Shown one piece after another: positions 33,101-41,362 of a stretch of DNA of 64,000 nt. The stretch covers positions 1 to 64,000 of the forward strand of contig JAKFEW010000017.1 of the NCBI GenBank assembly GCA_036675505.1, written 5' to 3'. Numbering within the stretch: the stretch's first letter is position 1; every line of letters starts with the position of its first letter. Under the pieces are notes generated by a model that saw only the letters and a list, made by a program, of their open reading frames with translations, had not been told where the DNA came from and made no database searches. Origin of the DNA: JAKFEW01 sp036675505 (lineage in GTDB: Bacteria > Cyanobacteriota > Sericytochromatia > S15B-MN24 > JAQBPE01). A program made the translations under genes and the position numbers.

Positions 33101-34222
33101 ATGCCACCGTCGCTGCTCGAGCTGCGCGTGCCCGGCAAGCTCATGATCGCGGGCGAGTACGCCGTGCTCGAGCCGCACCAGCCGGCGGTGGTGGCGGCGG
33201 TCGATCGCTACATGTACGCCACGATCGAGAGCGCGCCCGCGTTCAGCGTCTCGCTGCCGTCGTTCGGGCTCGAGCGCCTGCCTTTCGAGGCCTCGCCCGC
33301 GGGCATCAAGTTCGCCACGAGCGACCCGCGCCTGCGCTTCGTGGCCGAGGCGCTCGCCGTCGCGCTCGCGCACGTGCGCGAGGAGTTCCTGCTGCCATTG
33401 CCCTTCCACCTCGCCGTGCGCAGCGAGCTCGACGACGAGACCGGCCGGAAGTTCGGCCTCGGCAGCAGCGCCGCCGCGGTGGTCGCGACAGTGGCTGCGG
33501 TGGTGAACTGGCTACGCGACGACGACGCGATGCCGCCCGACCCGACCACGGTGTTCAAGCTGGCGGCGATCGCCCACTTCCGCGCCCAGGGCAGCGGCTC
33601 CGGCGCCGACGTGGCGGCCTCGACGTTCGGCGGCTGGCTGCGCTACTCGTCGTTCAACCCGAGCTGGCTGGCCGAGCGGCTGGCCCGCGGCGGGCCGCTC
33701 GCGCCGTTGGTGGGCGCGGCCTGGCCTTTCTTCTCCGTCGAGCGCCTCTCGCCGCTGCCACGCGACCTGCGCCTCTGCGCGGGCTGGACCGGCGAGCCTG
33801 CGTCCACCGCCGCGCTGATCGCGAGCGTGACGGCGCTGCGCGACACCGATCCGGCCGCCTACGAGGCCTTCCTGGCGAGCTCGGAGCGCGCCGTCGATCA
33901 CCTGGTCGGCGGGCTGCAGTCCGCCAACCGCTTCCGCGCGCTCGACGCGCTCGAGCGCAACCGGCTGGCGCTCGCCACGCTCGGGGAGGCGGCTGGGGTG
34001 GAAATCGAGACGCCGGCCCTCGCGACCCTGGCGCGGATCGCGCAGGCGTCCGGTGGCGCGGGCAAGCCCTCGGGGGCTGGCGGCGGAGACTGTGGCGTGG
34101 CATTGGTCTTCGGCGATCTCGAGGCCGTCCGCCTGGAGGCGGGCTGGCTCGCGGCCGGGCTCGAGCCGCTGCGGCTCGCGGTCAGCGACGCGGGCATCGC
34201 GGTCACGCGCCTGGAGTGGTGA
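33101..34222 (+). CDS. mvaK2: Phosphomevalonate kinase
   Basis: A 373-residue GHMP kinase starting VPGKLMIAGEYAVLEPHQPAVVAAVDRYM, a phrase characteristic of phosphomevalonate kinases. The phosphate loop is GRKFGLGSSAAAVV, GSGSGADVAASTFGG resembles the substrate loop, and PSGAGGGDCGVAL is motif 3. It catalyses the second phosphorylation of mevalonate. It starts three bases after mvaD and is the last gene of the operon. Together the five genes give HMG-CoA to IPP/DMAPP. Confidence 0.93.
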   Translation: MPPSLLELRVPGKLMIAGEYAVLEPHQPAVVAAVDRYMYATIESAPAFSVSLPSFGLERLPFEASPAGIKFATSDPRLRFVAEALAVALAHVREEFLLPLPFHLAVRSELDDETGRKFGLGSSAAAVVATVAAVVNWLRDDDAMPPDPTTVFKLAAIAHFRAQGSGSGADVAASTFGGWLRYSSFNPSWLAERLARGGPLAPLVGAAWPFFSVERLSPLPRDLRLCAGWTGEPASTAALIASVTALRDTDPAAYEAFLASSERAVDHLVGGLQSANRFRALDALERNRLALATLGEAAGVEIETPALATLARIAQASGGAGKPSGAGGGDCGVALVFGDLEAVRLEAGWLAAGLEPLRLAVSDAGIAVTRLEW

Positions 34223-34233
34223 GGCCCCCCCCC

Positions 34234-34752
34234 TCAGGGGCGCGGTGGGGCGATCGCGGCGGCGATGTCGGCGGCCAGGTCCGCGAGCGGCCGGGTGGCA
34301 TCGAGCACGATCGTCGCGGGGGTGAGGGAAGCCTGGAGCCAGGCGCGGTAGGCCGCCAGGTCACCCGCGGCGGCGAGCGCCTCGCGCGCCGGGGCGGGCT
34401 TCGCCGCGACCCGGCGCCCGCGCGCGGCCTCATCGAGCGCGAGGCGGAAGACATGGCTATCGGCCGGCGCGAACCCGGCGGCGAGCGTGCCCTCCACTAC
34501 GAGCAGGACGCCCTCGCGCCGCGCCTTCTCGGCCTGGGCCGCCAACACGGGGTGGGCGTGGCGGCACTGCTCGGCCGCCGCGAGGTAGCCGGGCCCGGCC
34601 GGGAACCCCGGCTGGAGGTCGCGGAGCATCACCTTCACCACGTCGGTGTGCACCACGCGGACCTCGCGGTCGCGCGCGAGCCAGGCCGCGGCTTCGAGCG
34701 CGAGGCGGGTCTTGCCGGTGCCGGGCAGGCCGGTGATGACGATGGTGCTCAC
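34234..34752 (-). CDS. P-loop ATP-binding protein, kinase-like
   Basis: A 172-residue protein with a Walker A at its start (GLPGTGKTRLALE) and HTDVVKVMLRD and VLLVVEGTLAAG strands, as in small P-loop kinases of the AAA_33/chloramphenicol-phosphotransferase type. The substrate is unknown. It is convergent with the mevalonate operon and 27 bases downstream of the citrate synthase gene. Confidence 0.75.
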   Translation of the reverse strand: MSTIVITGLPGTGKTRLALEAAAWLARDREVRVVHTDVVKVMLRDLQPGFPAGPGYLAAAEQCRHAHPVLAAQAEKARREGVLLVVEGTLAAGFAPADSHVFRLALDEAARGRRVAAKPAPAREALAAAGDLAAYRAWLQASLTPATIVLDATRPLADLAADIAAAIAPPRP

Positions 34753-34779
34753 GCTATCAATATATCAACTCACGCGCGC

Positions 34780-35853
34780 TCAGACAGGCACCGGACCGAC
34801 GTAGCGGCTCTGCGGCCGGATGATCCGGCCGGTCCGCTCCTGCTCGAACACATGCGCGGTCCAGCCTGCGACGCGGCCCATCGCGAACACCGCCGTGAAG
34901 GCCTCGCGCGGCACGCCCACGGCCTCGAGCAGCAACGCCGTGTAGAACTCGACGTTCGTGTGCAGCGGCCGGTCCGGCTTGCGCGCCGCCAGCAGCGCGA
35001 GCGCCCGCCGCTCGACCTCGCGCGCGAACGCCAGGCGGTCACCGCCCACGCCATCGAGGCTCGCCAGCACGCGGGCGAGCACGTCGGCGCGCGGATCGCG
35101 CACGCGGTAGATCCGGTGGCCGAAGCCCATCAGCCGCTCGCCGGCGTCCAGCGTGGCCGTGAGCCAGCCGTCGATGCGGGAGGGCTCGCCAATCGCGTCC
35201 AGCATGTCGAGCACCGGGCCCGGCGCGCCGCCGTGCAAGGGCCCCTGCAGCGCGCCGAGCGCGCCGACCACGGCCGCCACGGCCCCAGCGCGCGTCGAGG
35301 CGATCACGCGGGCCGTGAAGGTCGAGGCGTTCATCCCGTGCTCGGCGACCGTCACGAGGTAGGCGTCGAGCGCGGCGGTCGCTGTCGGGGAGGGCGCAGC
35401 GCCCGTGAGCATCCGCAGGAAATCGGCCGCATGGTCGGCCGTGGGATCGGGCGCCAGCGGGGCCTGGCCCTGCGCGTCGCGCAGCAGCGCCGCCAGGAAG
35501 ACCGGGATCGCGCCTGTCAGGCGGTGGTGCGCGGGCCGCGCGGCTTGCGCGGGGAGGCTCGCGAGCATCAGGCGCAGGCCCTCGAGCGGCGGCAGCCCGC
35601 GGGCCGCCACGAGCGCCGGGCTCATCGAAGCGAAGGCCTCGCCACGCGCCGCGCCCAGCGCCTCGGCCACCGCTGCGGGCGTCTCGGGTTGGCCCGCCTG
35701 GGCGCCCCAGAGCCGCGCCGCGATCGCCGCGAAGCCCACGCGCCCGGCCAGCGCCTCGATCGGCTCGCCGCACACCACGAGCCGGCCGGCAGCGCCGTCC
35801 ACCTCGCTCAACACGGTATCCGCCACCACCACGCCATCGAGTCCGCTCGACAT
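34780..35853 (-). CDS. Citrate synthase (or 2-methylcitrate synthase)
   Basis: A 357-residue enzyme condensing acetyl-CoA (or propionyl-CoA) with oxaloacetate. Active-site blocks are present: AEHGMNASTFTAR, QGPLHGGAPG (His), MGFGHRIYRVRDPRAD (His) and TNVEFYTALLLEAVG, where Glu stands at the usual catalytic Asp position. The C-terminal RPQSRYVGP is typical. Citrate and methylcitrate synthases cannot be told apart here. It is divergent from a regulator-like HTH/citrate-synthase fusion and shares its upstream region, which has a perfect palindrome. Confidence 0.9.
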   Translation of the reverse strand: MSSGLDGVVVADTVLSEVDGAAGRLVVCGEPIEALAGRVGFAAIAARLWGAQAGQPETPAAVAEALGAARGEAFASMSPALVAARGLPPLEGLRLMLASLPAQAARPAHHRLTGAIPVFLAALLRDAQGQAPLAPDPTADHAADFLRMLTGAAPSPTATAALDAYLVTVAEHGMNASTFTARVIASTRAGAVAAVVGALGALQGPLHGGAPGPVLDMLDAIGEPSRIDGWLTATLDAGERLMGFGHRIYRVRDPRADVLARVLASLDGVGGDRLAFAREVERRALALLAARKPDRPLHTNVEFYTALLLEAVGVPREAFTAVFAMGRVAGWTAHVFEQERTGRIIRPQSRYVGPVPV

Positions 35854-35934
35854 CGCGAGCCTCCTTTCTCGGGAACGCCCGGCGGCTCGCCGGGACCAGC
35901 TTCATCCTGGGCCCACTCGTCAACATCGTCAATC

Positions 35935-35951
35935 TTGATTATGATAATCAA
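35935..35951. promoter_or_regulatory. 8-1-8 palindrome between the divergent citrate synthase genes
   Basis: TTGATTAT-G-ATAATCAA is a perfect inverted repeat in an otherwise GC-rich region. It contains TATGAT (35940-35945), which could be a -10 box for the forward gene with TCGTCA 17 bases upstream. A dimeric regulator binding here could act on both genes; the HTH fusion encoded alongside is the obvious candidate. Confidence 0.6.
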
Positions 35952-35978
35952 TGTATTGTTGCCGGGGAGGATGATCGA

Positions 35979-37205
35979 TTGGGCGCTGAAGCGGACCAGG
36001 ACACCTACAGCGCGCGAGAGGCGGCCGAGGCGCTCGGCGTCACGTTGCCGACGCTCTATGCCTACGTGAGCCGCGGGCTGCTGCGCTCGCTCGAGGGCGC
36101 AGCAGGAGCGAAGGCGCGGCGCTATCCGCGCGCCGACGTCGAGGCGCTGCGCCGGAGGCGGGAGCAGCGGGGCGATCCAGGGCCGATCGCCGAGGCGGCG
36201 CTCCACTGGGGCACGCCGGTGCTGCCCTCGGCGATCACGCTGATCGCCGAGGGCAGCCTTTACTACCGGGGCCGCGACGCGGCGACGCTCGCGCGGGAAT
36301 GGTCCTTCGAGCGCGTAGCGATCTGGCTGTGGACCGGCTCCACCGCCGCATGGCCAGAGGTGCAGGCGGGCTGGCCCGGGCCGCGCGTGGGCGATCTGCG
36401 CGCCCAGCTGGGCGACCTGGACGCCGTGACGGCCTGCCAGGCGCTCCTGCCCGTCGTGGCCGCCGCCGACCCCGCCGCCTGGGACCTGCGGCCGAACGCG
36501 GTCGTCCGCACAGGCGCGCGTATCCTGCGGGCGATGGCCACGCTGGTGGCAGGCGGGCCGATCGACGGCCCGCTCGCGGCCGGCCTCGCCGCGGCCTGGG
36601 CCCCGGGGCAGGCGGACGCGCGGGCAGGCCTCGAGGCCGCGTTGATCCTGGCCGCCGACCACGAGCTCAACGTCTCGACCTTCGCCGCGCGCTGCGCGGC
36701 CAGCGCGGCGGCGACGCCCTACGACGTGGTGTCGGCCGGGCTCGCGACGCTACGCGGCGCGCGCCATGGCGGGCACAGCGAGCGGGTGGCGGCGCTGTTC
36801 GACGAGGTGGGCACGCCCGCGCAGGCGGACGCCGTGCTCGCGGCGCGCCTGCGCCGCGGCGAGGCCGTGCCGGGGTTCGGCCAGCCGCTGTACCCGTCCG
36901 GCGATCCCCGTGGGGCGGCGTTGCTCGCGCTGGCGGCCGAGCTGCGGCCGGCCTCGCCGGCGGTGGCGCTGGGCGCGGCGATCGCCGCCGCCGGCGAGGC
37001 GGTGCTCGGCGAACGCCCGACGATCGATTTCGGGCTGGTCGTGCTGGCCCGTGCGCTCGCGTTGCCGCCGGACGCCCCGCTCGCGCTGTTCGCCCTCGGC
37101 CGGACGGCCGGCTGGCTGGCGCACGCGCTCGAGCAATACGCGGCCGGCGCGCTGATCCGGCCGCGGGCGCGCTACGTTGGTCCAGCCGTGGACGGCAGGG
37201 TATGA
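35979..37205 (+). CDS. HTH / citrate-synthase-domain fusion, possible regulator
   Basis: A 408-residue protein with TTG start at 35979 behind GGGGAGG. Residues about 8-60 form a MerR-like or excisionase-type winged HTH (YSAREAAEALGVTLPTLYAYVSRGLLRS, RRYPRADVEALRRR). The rest is a full citrate-synthase domain: DHELNVSTFAARCAAS, LRGARHGGHSERV and TIDFGLVVLARAL keep the first catalytic His and the Asp, but the second histidine motif reads PGFGQPLYPSGDPR, with Gln for His. HTH-citrate-synthase proteins are known in other bacteria. The changed residue and the divergent citrate synthase suggest a ligand-sensing regulator, but weak activity is not excluded. Confidence 0.85.
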   Translation: MGAEADQDTYSAREAAEALGVTLPTLYAYVSRGLLRSLEGAAGAKARRYPRADVEALRRRREQRGDPGPIAEAALHWGTPVLPSAITLIAEGSLYYRGRDAATLAREWSFERVAIWLWTGSTAAWPEVQAGWPGPRVGDLRAQLGDLDAVTACQALLPVVAAADPAAWDLRPNAVVRTGARILRAMATLVAGGPIDGPLAAGLAAAWAPGQADARAGLEAALILAADHELNVSTFAARCAASAAATPYDVVSAGLATLRGARHGGHSERVAALFDEVGTPAQADAVLAARLRRGEAVPGFGQPLYPSGDPRGAALLALAAELRPASPAVALGAAIAAAGEAVLGERPTIDFGLVVLARALALPPDAPLALFALGRTAGWLAHALEQYAAGALIRPRARYVGPAVDGRV

Positions 37206-37236
37206 TGGCCCCACCCCACGCCCGAGGATGTCCGCC

Positions 37237-37464
37237 ATGAGCCACCCCAGTCACCCCGGCCGCCTCATCCGGCTCGCCTCCAGGCTCGGGGTGACGCGCT
37301 GCCGCCACGACCGCATCCTCGGCGGGGTCTGCGCCGGCCTCGCGCGACGCACGGGCATCAACGCGTGGGTCTTCCGCGCGCTCTTCATCGCCGGCAACTT
37401 CCTGCCCGGGCCCGGGCTCGTGGTCTACGTGCTGCTCTGGCTGGCGCTCCCCGAAGAGGCCTGA
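37237..37464 (+). CDS. PspC-domain membrane protein
   Basis: A 75-residue protein. TRCRHDRILGGVCAGLARRTGIN is the PspC signature, followed by one hydrophobic segment (FLPGPGLVVYVLLWLALP). Such proteins respond to or signal envelope stress. Start ATG 37237 follows GAGG; an ATG nine bases upstream is an alternative. Convergent with the membrane gene at 37467: CCTGAGC-TCA-GCTCAGG (37460-37476) overlaps both stops. Confidence 0.88.
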   Translation: MSHPSHPGRLIRLASRLGVTRCRHDRILGGVCAGLARRTGINAWVFRALFIAGNFLPGPGLVVYVLLWLALPEEA

Positions 37465-37466
37465 GC

Positions 37467-38186
37467 TCAGCTCAGGGCGAAGAACGCGAGCGCGAGCTCC
37501 GACCAGCCGATCATGCCGGCGAGCAGGTAGTAGCGACCGAGCGTCTTGGCGTCCGTCCACACCCAGCCGACCCGCTCGCCCCAGGACGGCAGCCCGTCCA
37601 CGACGGCGAAGGCCACCACCGCGGCGATCGCCCAGCCCGCACCCAGCCCCAGGCAGGTGGCGGCCACGAGCGCGCGCGAGCCCACATGCCCGGGCAACGC
37701 CACGATCAGCCGTTCGATCGGGAAGGCCAGGGCGTCGAGCCAGCCGCCAGGCCCGGCGGCCGCGTCGCCTGGGCCGGCGATCGTTTCCCCCGCTTCAGCC
37801 TCCGCCTCGTTCGTCGACGCCATCGCCGCGTAGACCGCCAGCGCGAGCGCCTCGAGGCATCCGGCCCCGACGCCGAGCGCCAGCGCCGGGGCGAGGTGCG
37901 TGGGCGGCCGAGACCCGATCATCGCCGCGACCACGCCGAGCTCGCTCACGGCGGACAGCAGGCCCATCGCGACCGCGAATGGCCAGGCGCCGAGGCGCGG
38001 GGCATACCACGCGAACCCGCCGGCGAGCGGCGCCTTGAGCGCGACCCCCAGCAGCCAGCCGATCGCCCCCAGCAGCAGCCAGCGCCCGACGTCCGGCGCG
38101 AGCCAGGCCCAGGCCAGCGGCGCCGCGCCCGCCAGGCCAGCGGTCGTCAGAAAGGCGGCCCGGGCGAGCCCGCCCGCCTCCTTCAT
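37467..38186 (-). CDS. Polytopic membrane protein of unknown function
   Basis: A 239-residue protein with about six hydrophobic segments and a short Glu/Ala-rich cytoplasmic-looking loop (TNEAEAEAGE). The ATG at 38186 overlaps the coaBC stop by four bases. A faint resemblance to YhfC-type intramembrane proteins (six helices, SAVSELG) is not enough for assignment. Confidence 0.7.
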   Translation of the reverse strand: MKEAGGLARAAFLTTAGLAGAAPLAWAWLAPDVGRWLLLGAIGWLLGVALKAPLAGGFAWYAPRLGAWPFAVAMGLLSAVSELGVVAAMIGSRPPTHLAPALALGVGAGCLEALALAVYAAMASTNEAEAEAGETIAGPGDAAAGPGGWLDALAFPIERLIVALPGHVGSRALVAATCLGLGAGWAIAAVVAFAVVDGLPSWGERVGWVWTDAKTLGRYYLLAGMIGWSELALAFFALS

Positions 38187-39400
38187 GGCGCGGGGGCTTG
38201 GGCCGGCCGCCGCAGCGCGAGGAGATCCCAGAGCTTGTGGCCGATCGCGAGCTTGTCCATGAGCGGCCAATCCGCCACCACGCCCTCCGGGCCGACCACC
38301 AGCACGCGGTTGGTGTCGACTTCGAAACCCTGGCCGGGCACGCTCACGTCGTTCGCGACGATCAGGTCGGCGTTCTTGCGCACGAGCTTCCCGCGCGCCG
38401 CCTCCACCGGATCGCCGGTCTCGGCCGCGAAGCCGACGAGCACCTGGTGGCGCTTGCGCCGGCCGAGCTCGGCCAGGATGTCGGGGTTCGGCACCAGCGT
38501 GACGGTCCACGCATCGCCGTCCTTCTTGCGCTTCGCCGCGTGCGCCTCGGCTGGGCGGTAATCGGCGACGGCCGCCGCCATGACGATCACGTCTTGATCG
38601 TCGAAGCGGGCGAGCACGGCTTCGTGCATGTCGAGCGCCGTCTCGACCGCCACCACCTCGACCCCGGCCGGCGCCGTGCCGGGCGCGGTGGTCACGAGCA
38701 CCACCCGCGCGCCGCGGGAGGCAGCGGCGCGGGCGATCGCGTGGCCCATCTTGCCGCTCGACCGGTTGCCCAGGTACCGCACAGGGTCGAGCGGCTCGCG
38801 GGTGCCGCCGGCCGTGACGAGCACGCGTTGGCCGTTCATCGACGCCCTGGCTGCGACGAAGGCCTCGAGCCAGGCGGCGATCGCCGCAGGCTCCGGCAGC
38901 CGCCCCACGCCCACGTCGCCGCAGGCCATCTCGCCCGCGTCGGGCGAGATCACGTGCGCGCCACGTTCCGCGAGAATCTTCAAGTTGGCCTGGGTGGCCG
39001 GGTGGTGCCACATGCGCGGGTTCATGGCGGGCGCCAGCACCAGCGGCGCGTCCACGGCGAGCGCCGTGGTCGTTAGCATGTCGTCGGCCAGCCCGGCCGC
39101 GAGCCGCGCCAACGTGTTCGCCGTCGCGGGCGCGATCAAGAACGCATCGACGCCCTTGCCCACGTCCACATGCTCGATCCCCGATGAGCCGCGGGCGCTC
39201 TCTCCTCGCGTATCTCCCCACATCCCGACATGGACCGGGTTGCGGCTGACCGACTGGAAGGTCAGCGGTGCCACGAAGCGGGTCGCGGCTTCCGTCATGA
39301 CGACGTGGACCTCCCATCCCAGCTTCCGCAGCCGGGAGGCGAGGTCCACGCTCTTGTAAGCGGCGATGCCGCCCGTGACGCCCAACAGCAGGGTCGGCAT
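38183..39400 (-). CDS. coaBC: Bifunctional CoaBC (coenzyme A biosynthesis)
   Basis: A 405-residue enzyme with phosphopantothenoylcysteine decarboxylase (CoaC) then synthetase (CoaB) domains. CoaC: GVTGGIAAYKSVDLASRLR, LIAPATANTLARLAAGLADDML, PAMNPRMWHHPATQ, and GEMACGDVGVGRLPEP with the catalytic Cys. CoaB: VLVTAGGTREPLDPVRYLGN, RSSGKMGHAIA, AAAVADYRP, KKDG and VGFAAETGD. It makes 4'-phosphopantetheine from phosphopantothenate and cysteine. It follows rpoZ, as in Bacillota. Confidence 0.97.
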   Translation of the reverse strand: MPTLLLGVTGGIAAYKSVDLASRLRKLGWEVHVVMTEAATRFVAPLTFQSVSRNPVHVGMWGDTRGESARGSSGIEHVDVGKGVDAFLIAPATANTLARLAAGLADDMLTTTALAVDAPLVLAPAMNPRMWHHPATQANLKILAERGAHVISPDAGEMACGDVGVGRLPEPAAIAAWLEAFVAARASMNGQRVLVTAGGTREPLDPVRYLGNRSSGKMGHAIARAAASRGARVVLVTTAPGTAPAGVEVVAVETALDMHEAVLARFDDQDVIVMAAAVADYRPAEAHAAKRKKDGDAWTVTLVPNPDILAELGRRKRHQVLVGFAAETGDPVEAARGKLVRKNADLIVANDVSVPGQGFEVDTNRVLVVGPEGVVADWPLMDKLAIGHKLWDLLALRRPAQAPAP

Positions 39401-39428
39401 GGTCGGGCGTCTCGGGTCCGGGCCGTCG

Positions 39429-39635
39429 CTAGACGGCGGCGGCTTCGCGCTCGCGACGCTGGACGTCGGCCAGCTCCTTGAGCGCCATCTTGATCGGCTT
39501 GCTCGCCTCGGGCGTCGCGACCATGTTCGGATCGTCCTTGATGGTCTTCGCGCGCCGCGCCACGTTCAGCACGAGCTCGTACTTGTTGTGCGTGTGGTTG
39601 AGCAGCTCCTGGGCCTTGTCTTGCATACCGGACAT
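39429..39635 (-). CDS. rpoZ: RNA polymerase omega subunit
   Basis: A 68-residue protein. NKYELVLNVARRAKTIKDD is the omega signature, and SKPIKMALKELA corresponds to the conserved C-terminal helix. It stabilises the beta' subunit during RNA polymerase assembly. Position between gmk and coaBC is typical and supports the call despite its size. Confidence 0.93.
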   Translation of the reverse strand: MSGMQDKAQELLNHTHNKYELVLNVARRAKTIKDDPNMVATPEASKPIKMALKELADVQRREREAAAV

Positions 39636-39657
39636 CGAAATACCTTCTTTCGGGGAC

Positions 39658-40293
39658 TCAGAGCGTGTGGAAGTGACGGTTCACACGACAGTGCTCCGCC
39701 ATGATGACGGCCTGGACCTTGCGCACGGCAAGCTCCAGATCGTCGTTGACCAATTGATAATCGTAAAGGGGGAGGTAGTTGAGCTCGTCGACCGCGATCT
39801 GCAGCCGGTGGCGCATGGCCTCGGCCGCTTCGGTCTGGCGCTTGCGCAGCCGGGCCTCGAGCTCCTGCATCGTGGGCGGCAGGACGAACACGTAAACGCC
39901 GTTCGGGATGCGCTCCTTGACCTGGATCGCGCCCTTGATGTCGATCTCGAGCACGACGTCGTGGCCGAGCGCGAGCTGGGCTTCGACGAAGTGCCGCGGC
40001 GTGCCGTAGAAATTCTTGCCGAACTGGGCGTACTCGAGCAGCTCGCCGGCTTCGACCATGCGCTGGAACTCGGCCGGCTGGCGAAAGTAGTAGCTGACGC
40101 CTTCGACCTCGCCGGGCCGCGGCTGGCGCGTGGTCACCGAGATCGACAACTTGAGCTCCGGTTGACGCGCGACCAGTTCCTTGACGATGGTACCCTTGCC
40201 GACGCCCGACGGGCCCGAGATCACGTACAGCACGCCACGCCGCTGGGCGATCGCGCGGGCGGCCGGGATCGGGATCTCGTTAATCGTGTCCAT
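39658..40293 (-). CDS. gmk: Guanylate kinase
   Basis: A 211-residue kinase converting GMP and ATP to GDP and ADP. Walker A SGPSGVGKGT is followed by SISVTTRQPRPGEVEGVSYYF, EYAQFGKNFYGTP and LEIDIKGAIQVKE, all family hallmarks. Its start overlaps the end of remA by 14 bases, so the two are co-translated. Confidence 0.96.
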   Translation of the reverse strand: MDTINEIPIPAARAIAQRRGVLYVISGPSGVGKGTIVKELVARQPELKLSISVTTRQPRPGEVEGVSYYFRQPAEFQRMVEAGELLEYAQFGKNFYGTPRHFVEAQLALGHDVVLEIDIKGAIQVKERIPNGVYVFVLPPTMQELEARLRKRQTEAAEAMRHRLQIAVDELNYLPLYDYQLVNDDLELAVRKVQAVIMAEHCRVNRHFHTL

Positions 40294-40597
40294 CGTCCGG
40301 CCTCATATCCTTCGAGCCGCTGGCGCCGTCTTCTGCGCTGGCACGCAGGTCGTCGCGGCTTCCGAGGAAGCGGTTCGCCACGGTCTCCGGCTGGATCGCC
40401 GACAATACGACGTGATCGCTGTCCATGATGATGACCGCCCGCGTGCGGCGACCGTAAGTGGCGTCCACCAGCCGTCCCGCGTCGCGCGCATCCGTGATGA
40501 TCCGCTTGATGGGCGCGGATTCGGGACTCACGATGGCGATGACGCGGCTGGCCGAAACGATGTTGCCGAAGCCGATATTGATGAGCTTGACGTCCAA
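40280..40597 (-). CDS. remA: RemA/DUF370 family DNA-binding regulator
   Basis: A 105-residue protein. LINIGFGNIVSASRVIAIVSPESAPIKRI, DATYGRRTRAVIIMDS and HVVLSAIQPET are the RemA (DUF370) blocks. In Bacillus RemA is a ring-forming activator of matrix genes; here the role is unknown. The order remA-gmk-rpoZ-coaBC is shared with Bacillota. The C-terminal 20 residues are a charged extension. Confidence 0.93.
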   Translation of the reverse strand: MDVKLINIGFGNIVSASRVIAIVSPESAPIKRIITDARDAGRLVDATYGRRTRAVIIMDSDHVVLSAIQPETVANRFLGSRDDLRASAEDGASGSKDMRPDDGHD

Positions 40598-40626
40598 CGT
40601 GATCCTCTATGGCGGCTGGAACCTCT

Positions 40627-40656
40627 ATTCTACTACCTGTCGGCCTCGCCGAACAA
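40627..40656 (-). promoter_or_regulatory. Candidate promoter of the remA operon
   Basis: On the reverse strand TTGTTC (40651-40656) and TAGAAT (40627-40632) are 18 bases apart, 29 bases before the remA start. The -10 is one base off consensus; the -35 keeps TTG. Confidence 0.4.
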
Positions 40657-40756
40657 CCCGCCTGGCAAAGGTTCGCTCACATAGTTCGGCCCCTTGTCGG
40701 CCGGTCCTGAGCCAACTGCTAGCATCGTGTCAAGATTTCTTAAGGAGGAGGAGAGC

Positions 40757-41341
40757 ATGAGCCCGAATCCCGGCAAGGCCAATCACCCGCAACACCCGGA
40801 AAATCCGACCCGCGGCAACTCTACGACGCCGTCGCAGGCCGATACGCACAAGGAGACCACCCAGTTCCGGCCCGACACCCCGCACCACGAGGGTCCCCAG
40901 CCGGACGGCGCCGCAGGGCCGGCGGTCTGCGTGCGCTGCCACGCGATCCGCCACCACAAGCACTGGCACCTGGACGAGAAGGCCGCGAAGGCGTTGATCG
41001 CCAAGGGCGACGTCGAGCAGCTCGTCTGCCCGGGCTGCGTGAAGGTCGAACGCGAGGAATACGACGGCATGGTCGTGCTCAAGGGCGCGTTCGTGCAGGC
41101 CCATCAGGACGAGCTCGTCGGCCTCATCCGCAACACCGAGGCCCACATCCGCGAACACAACCCGATCGCGCGCGTCGCGATGGTCAAGATGGCGGACGAC
41201 CGGCTGGAGGTCCTGACGATTTCCCCGTTCCTGGCCGAGTGCATCGGCAAGGACGTCCGGAAAGCCTACGACGGGATGCTGGAAATCCAACACCCCGAGC
41301 GCAAGGAGTTTATCAGGGTGACCTGGATCCGCGACGACTGA
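40757..41341 (+). CDS. Zinc-ribbon protein, BCAM0308/NMD3-like
   Basis: A 194-residue protein, ATG behind AAGGAGGAGGAGAGC. After a disordered 55-residue head come CVRCHAIRHHKHWHLDE and LVCPGCVKVEREEYDGMVVLKG, two CxxC knuckles likely to bind zinc, as in the BCAM0308 family. The C-terminal half is a mixed alpha/beta region (NPIARVAMVKMADDRLEVLTIS). Role unknown; NMD3-like zinc ribbons occur in RNA-binding proteins. Confidence 0.78.
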   Translation: MSPNPGKANHPQHPENPTRGNSTTPSQADTHKETTQFRPDTPHHEGPQPDGAAGPAVCVRCHAIRHHKHWHLDEKAAKALIAKGDVEQLVCPGCVKVEREEYDGMVVLKGAFVQAHQDELVGLIRNTEAHIREHNPIARVAMVKMADDRLEVLTISPFLAECIGKDVRKAYDGMLEIQHPERKEFIRVTWIRDD

Positions 41342-41362
41342 CCTCGCCCGGACCAGACCGGC

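Noticed and set aside
34223..34250. TGAGG-C7-CCTCA hairpin between pmk and the P-loop gene
   Set aside because: The stem is five pairs with a homopolymer C loop and no T tract; not a convincing terminator.
32557..36069. 1170-codon forward open frame
   Set aside because: It runs through mvaD and pmk in another frame and across genes on both strands; composition is that of a shadow.
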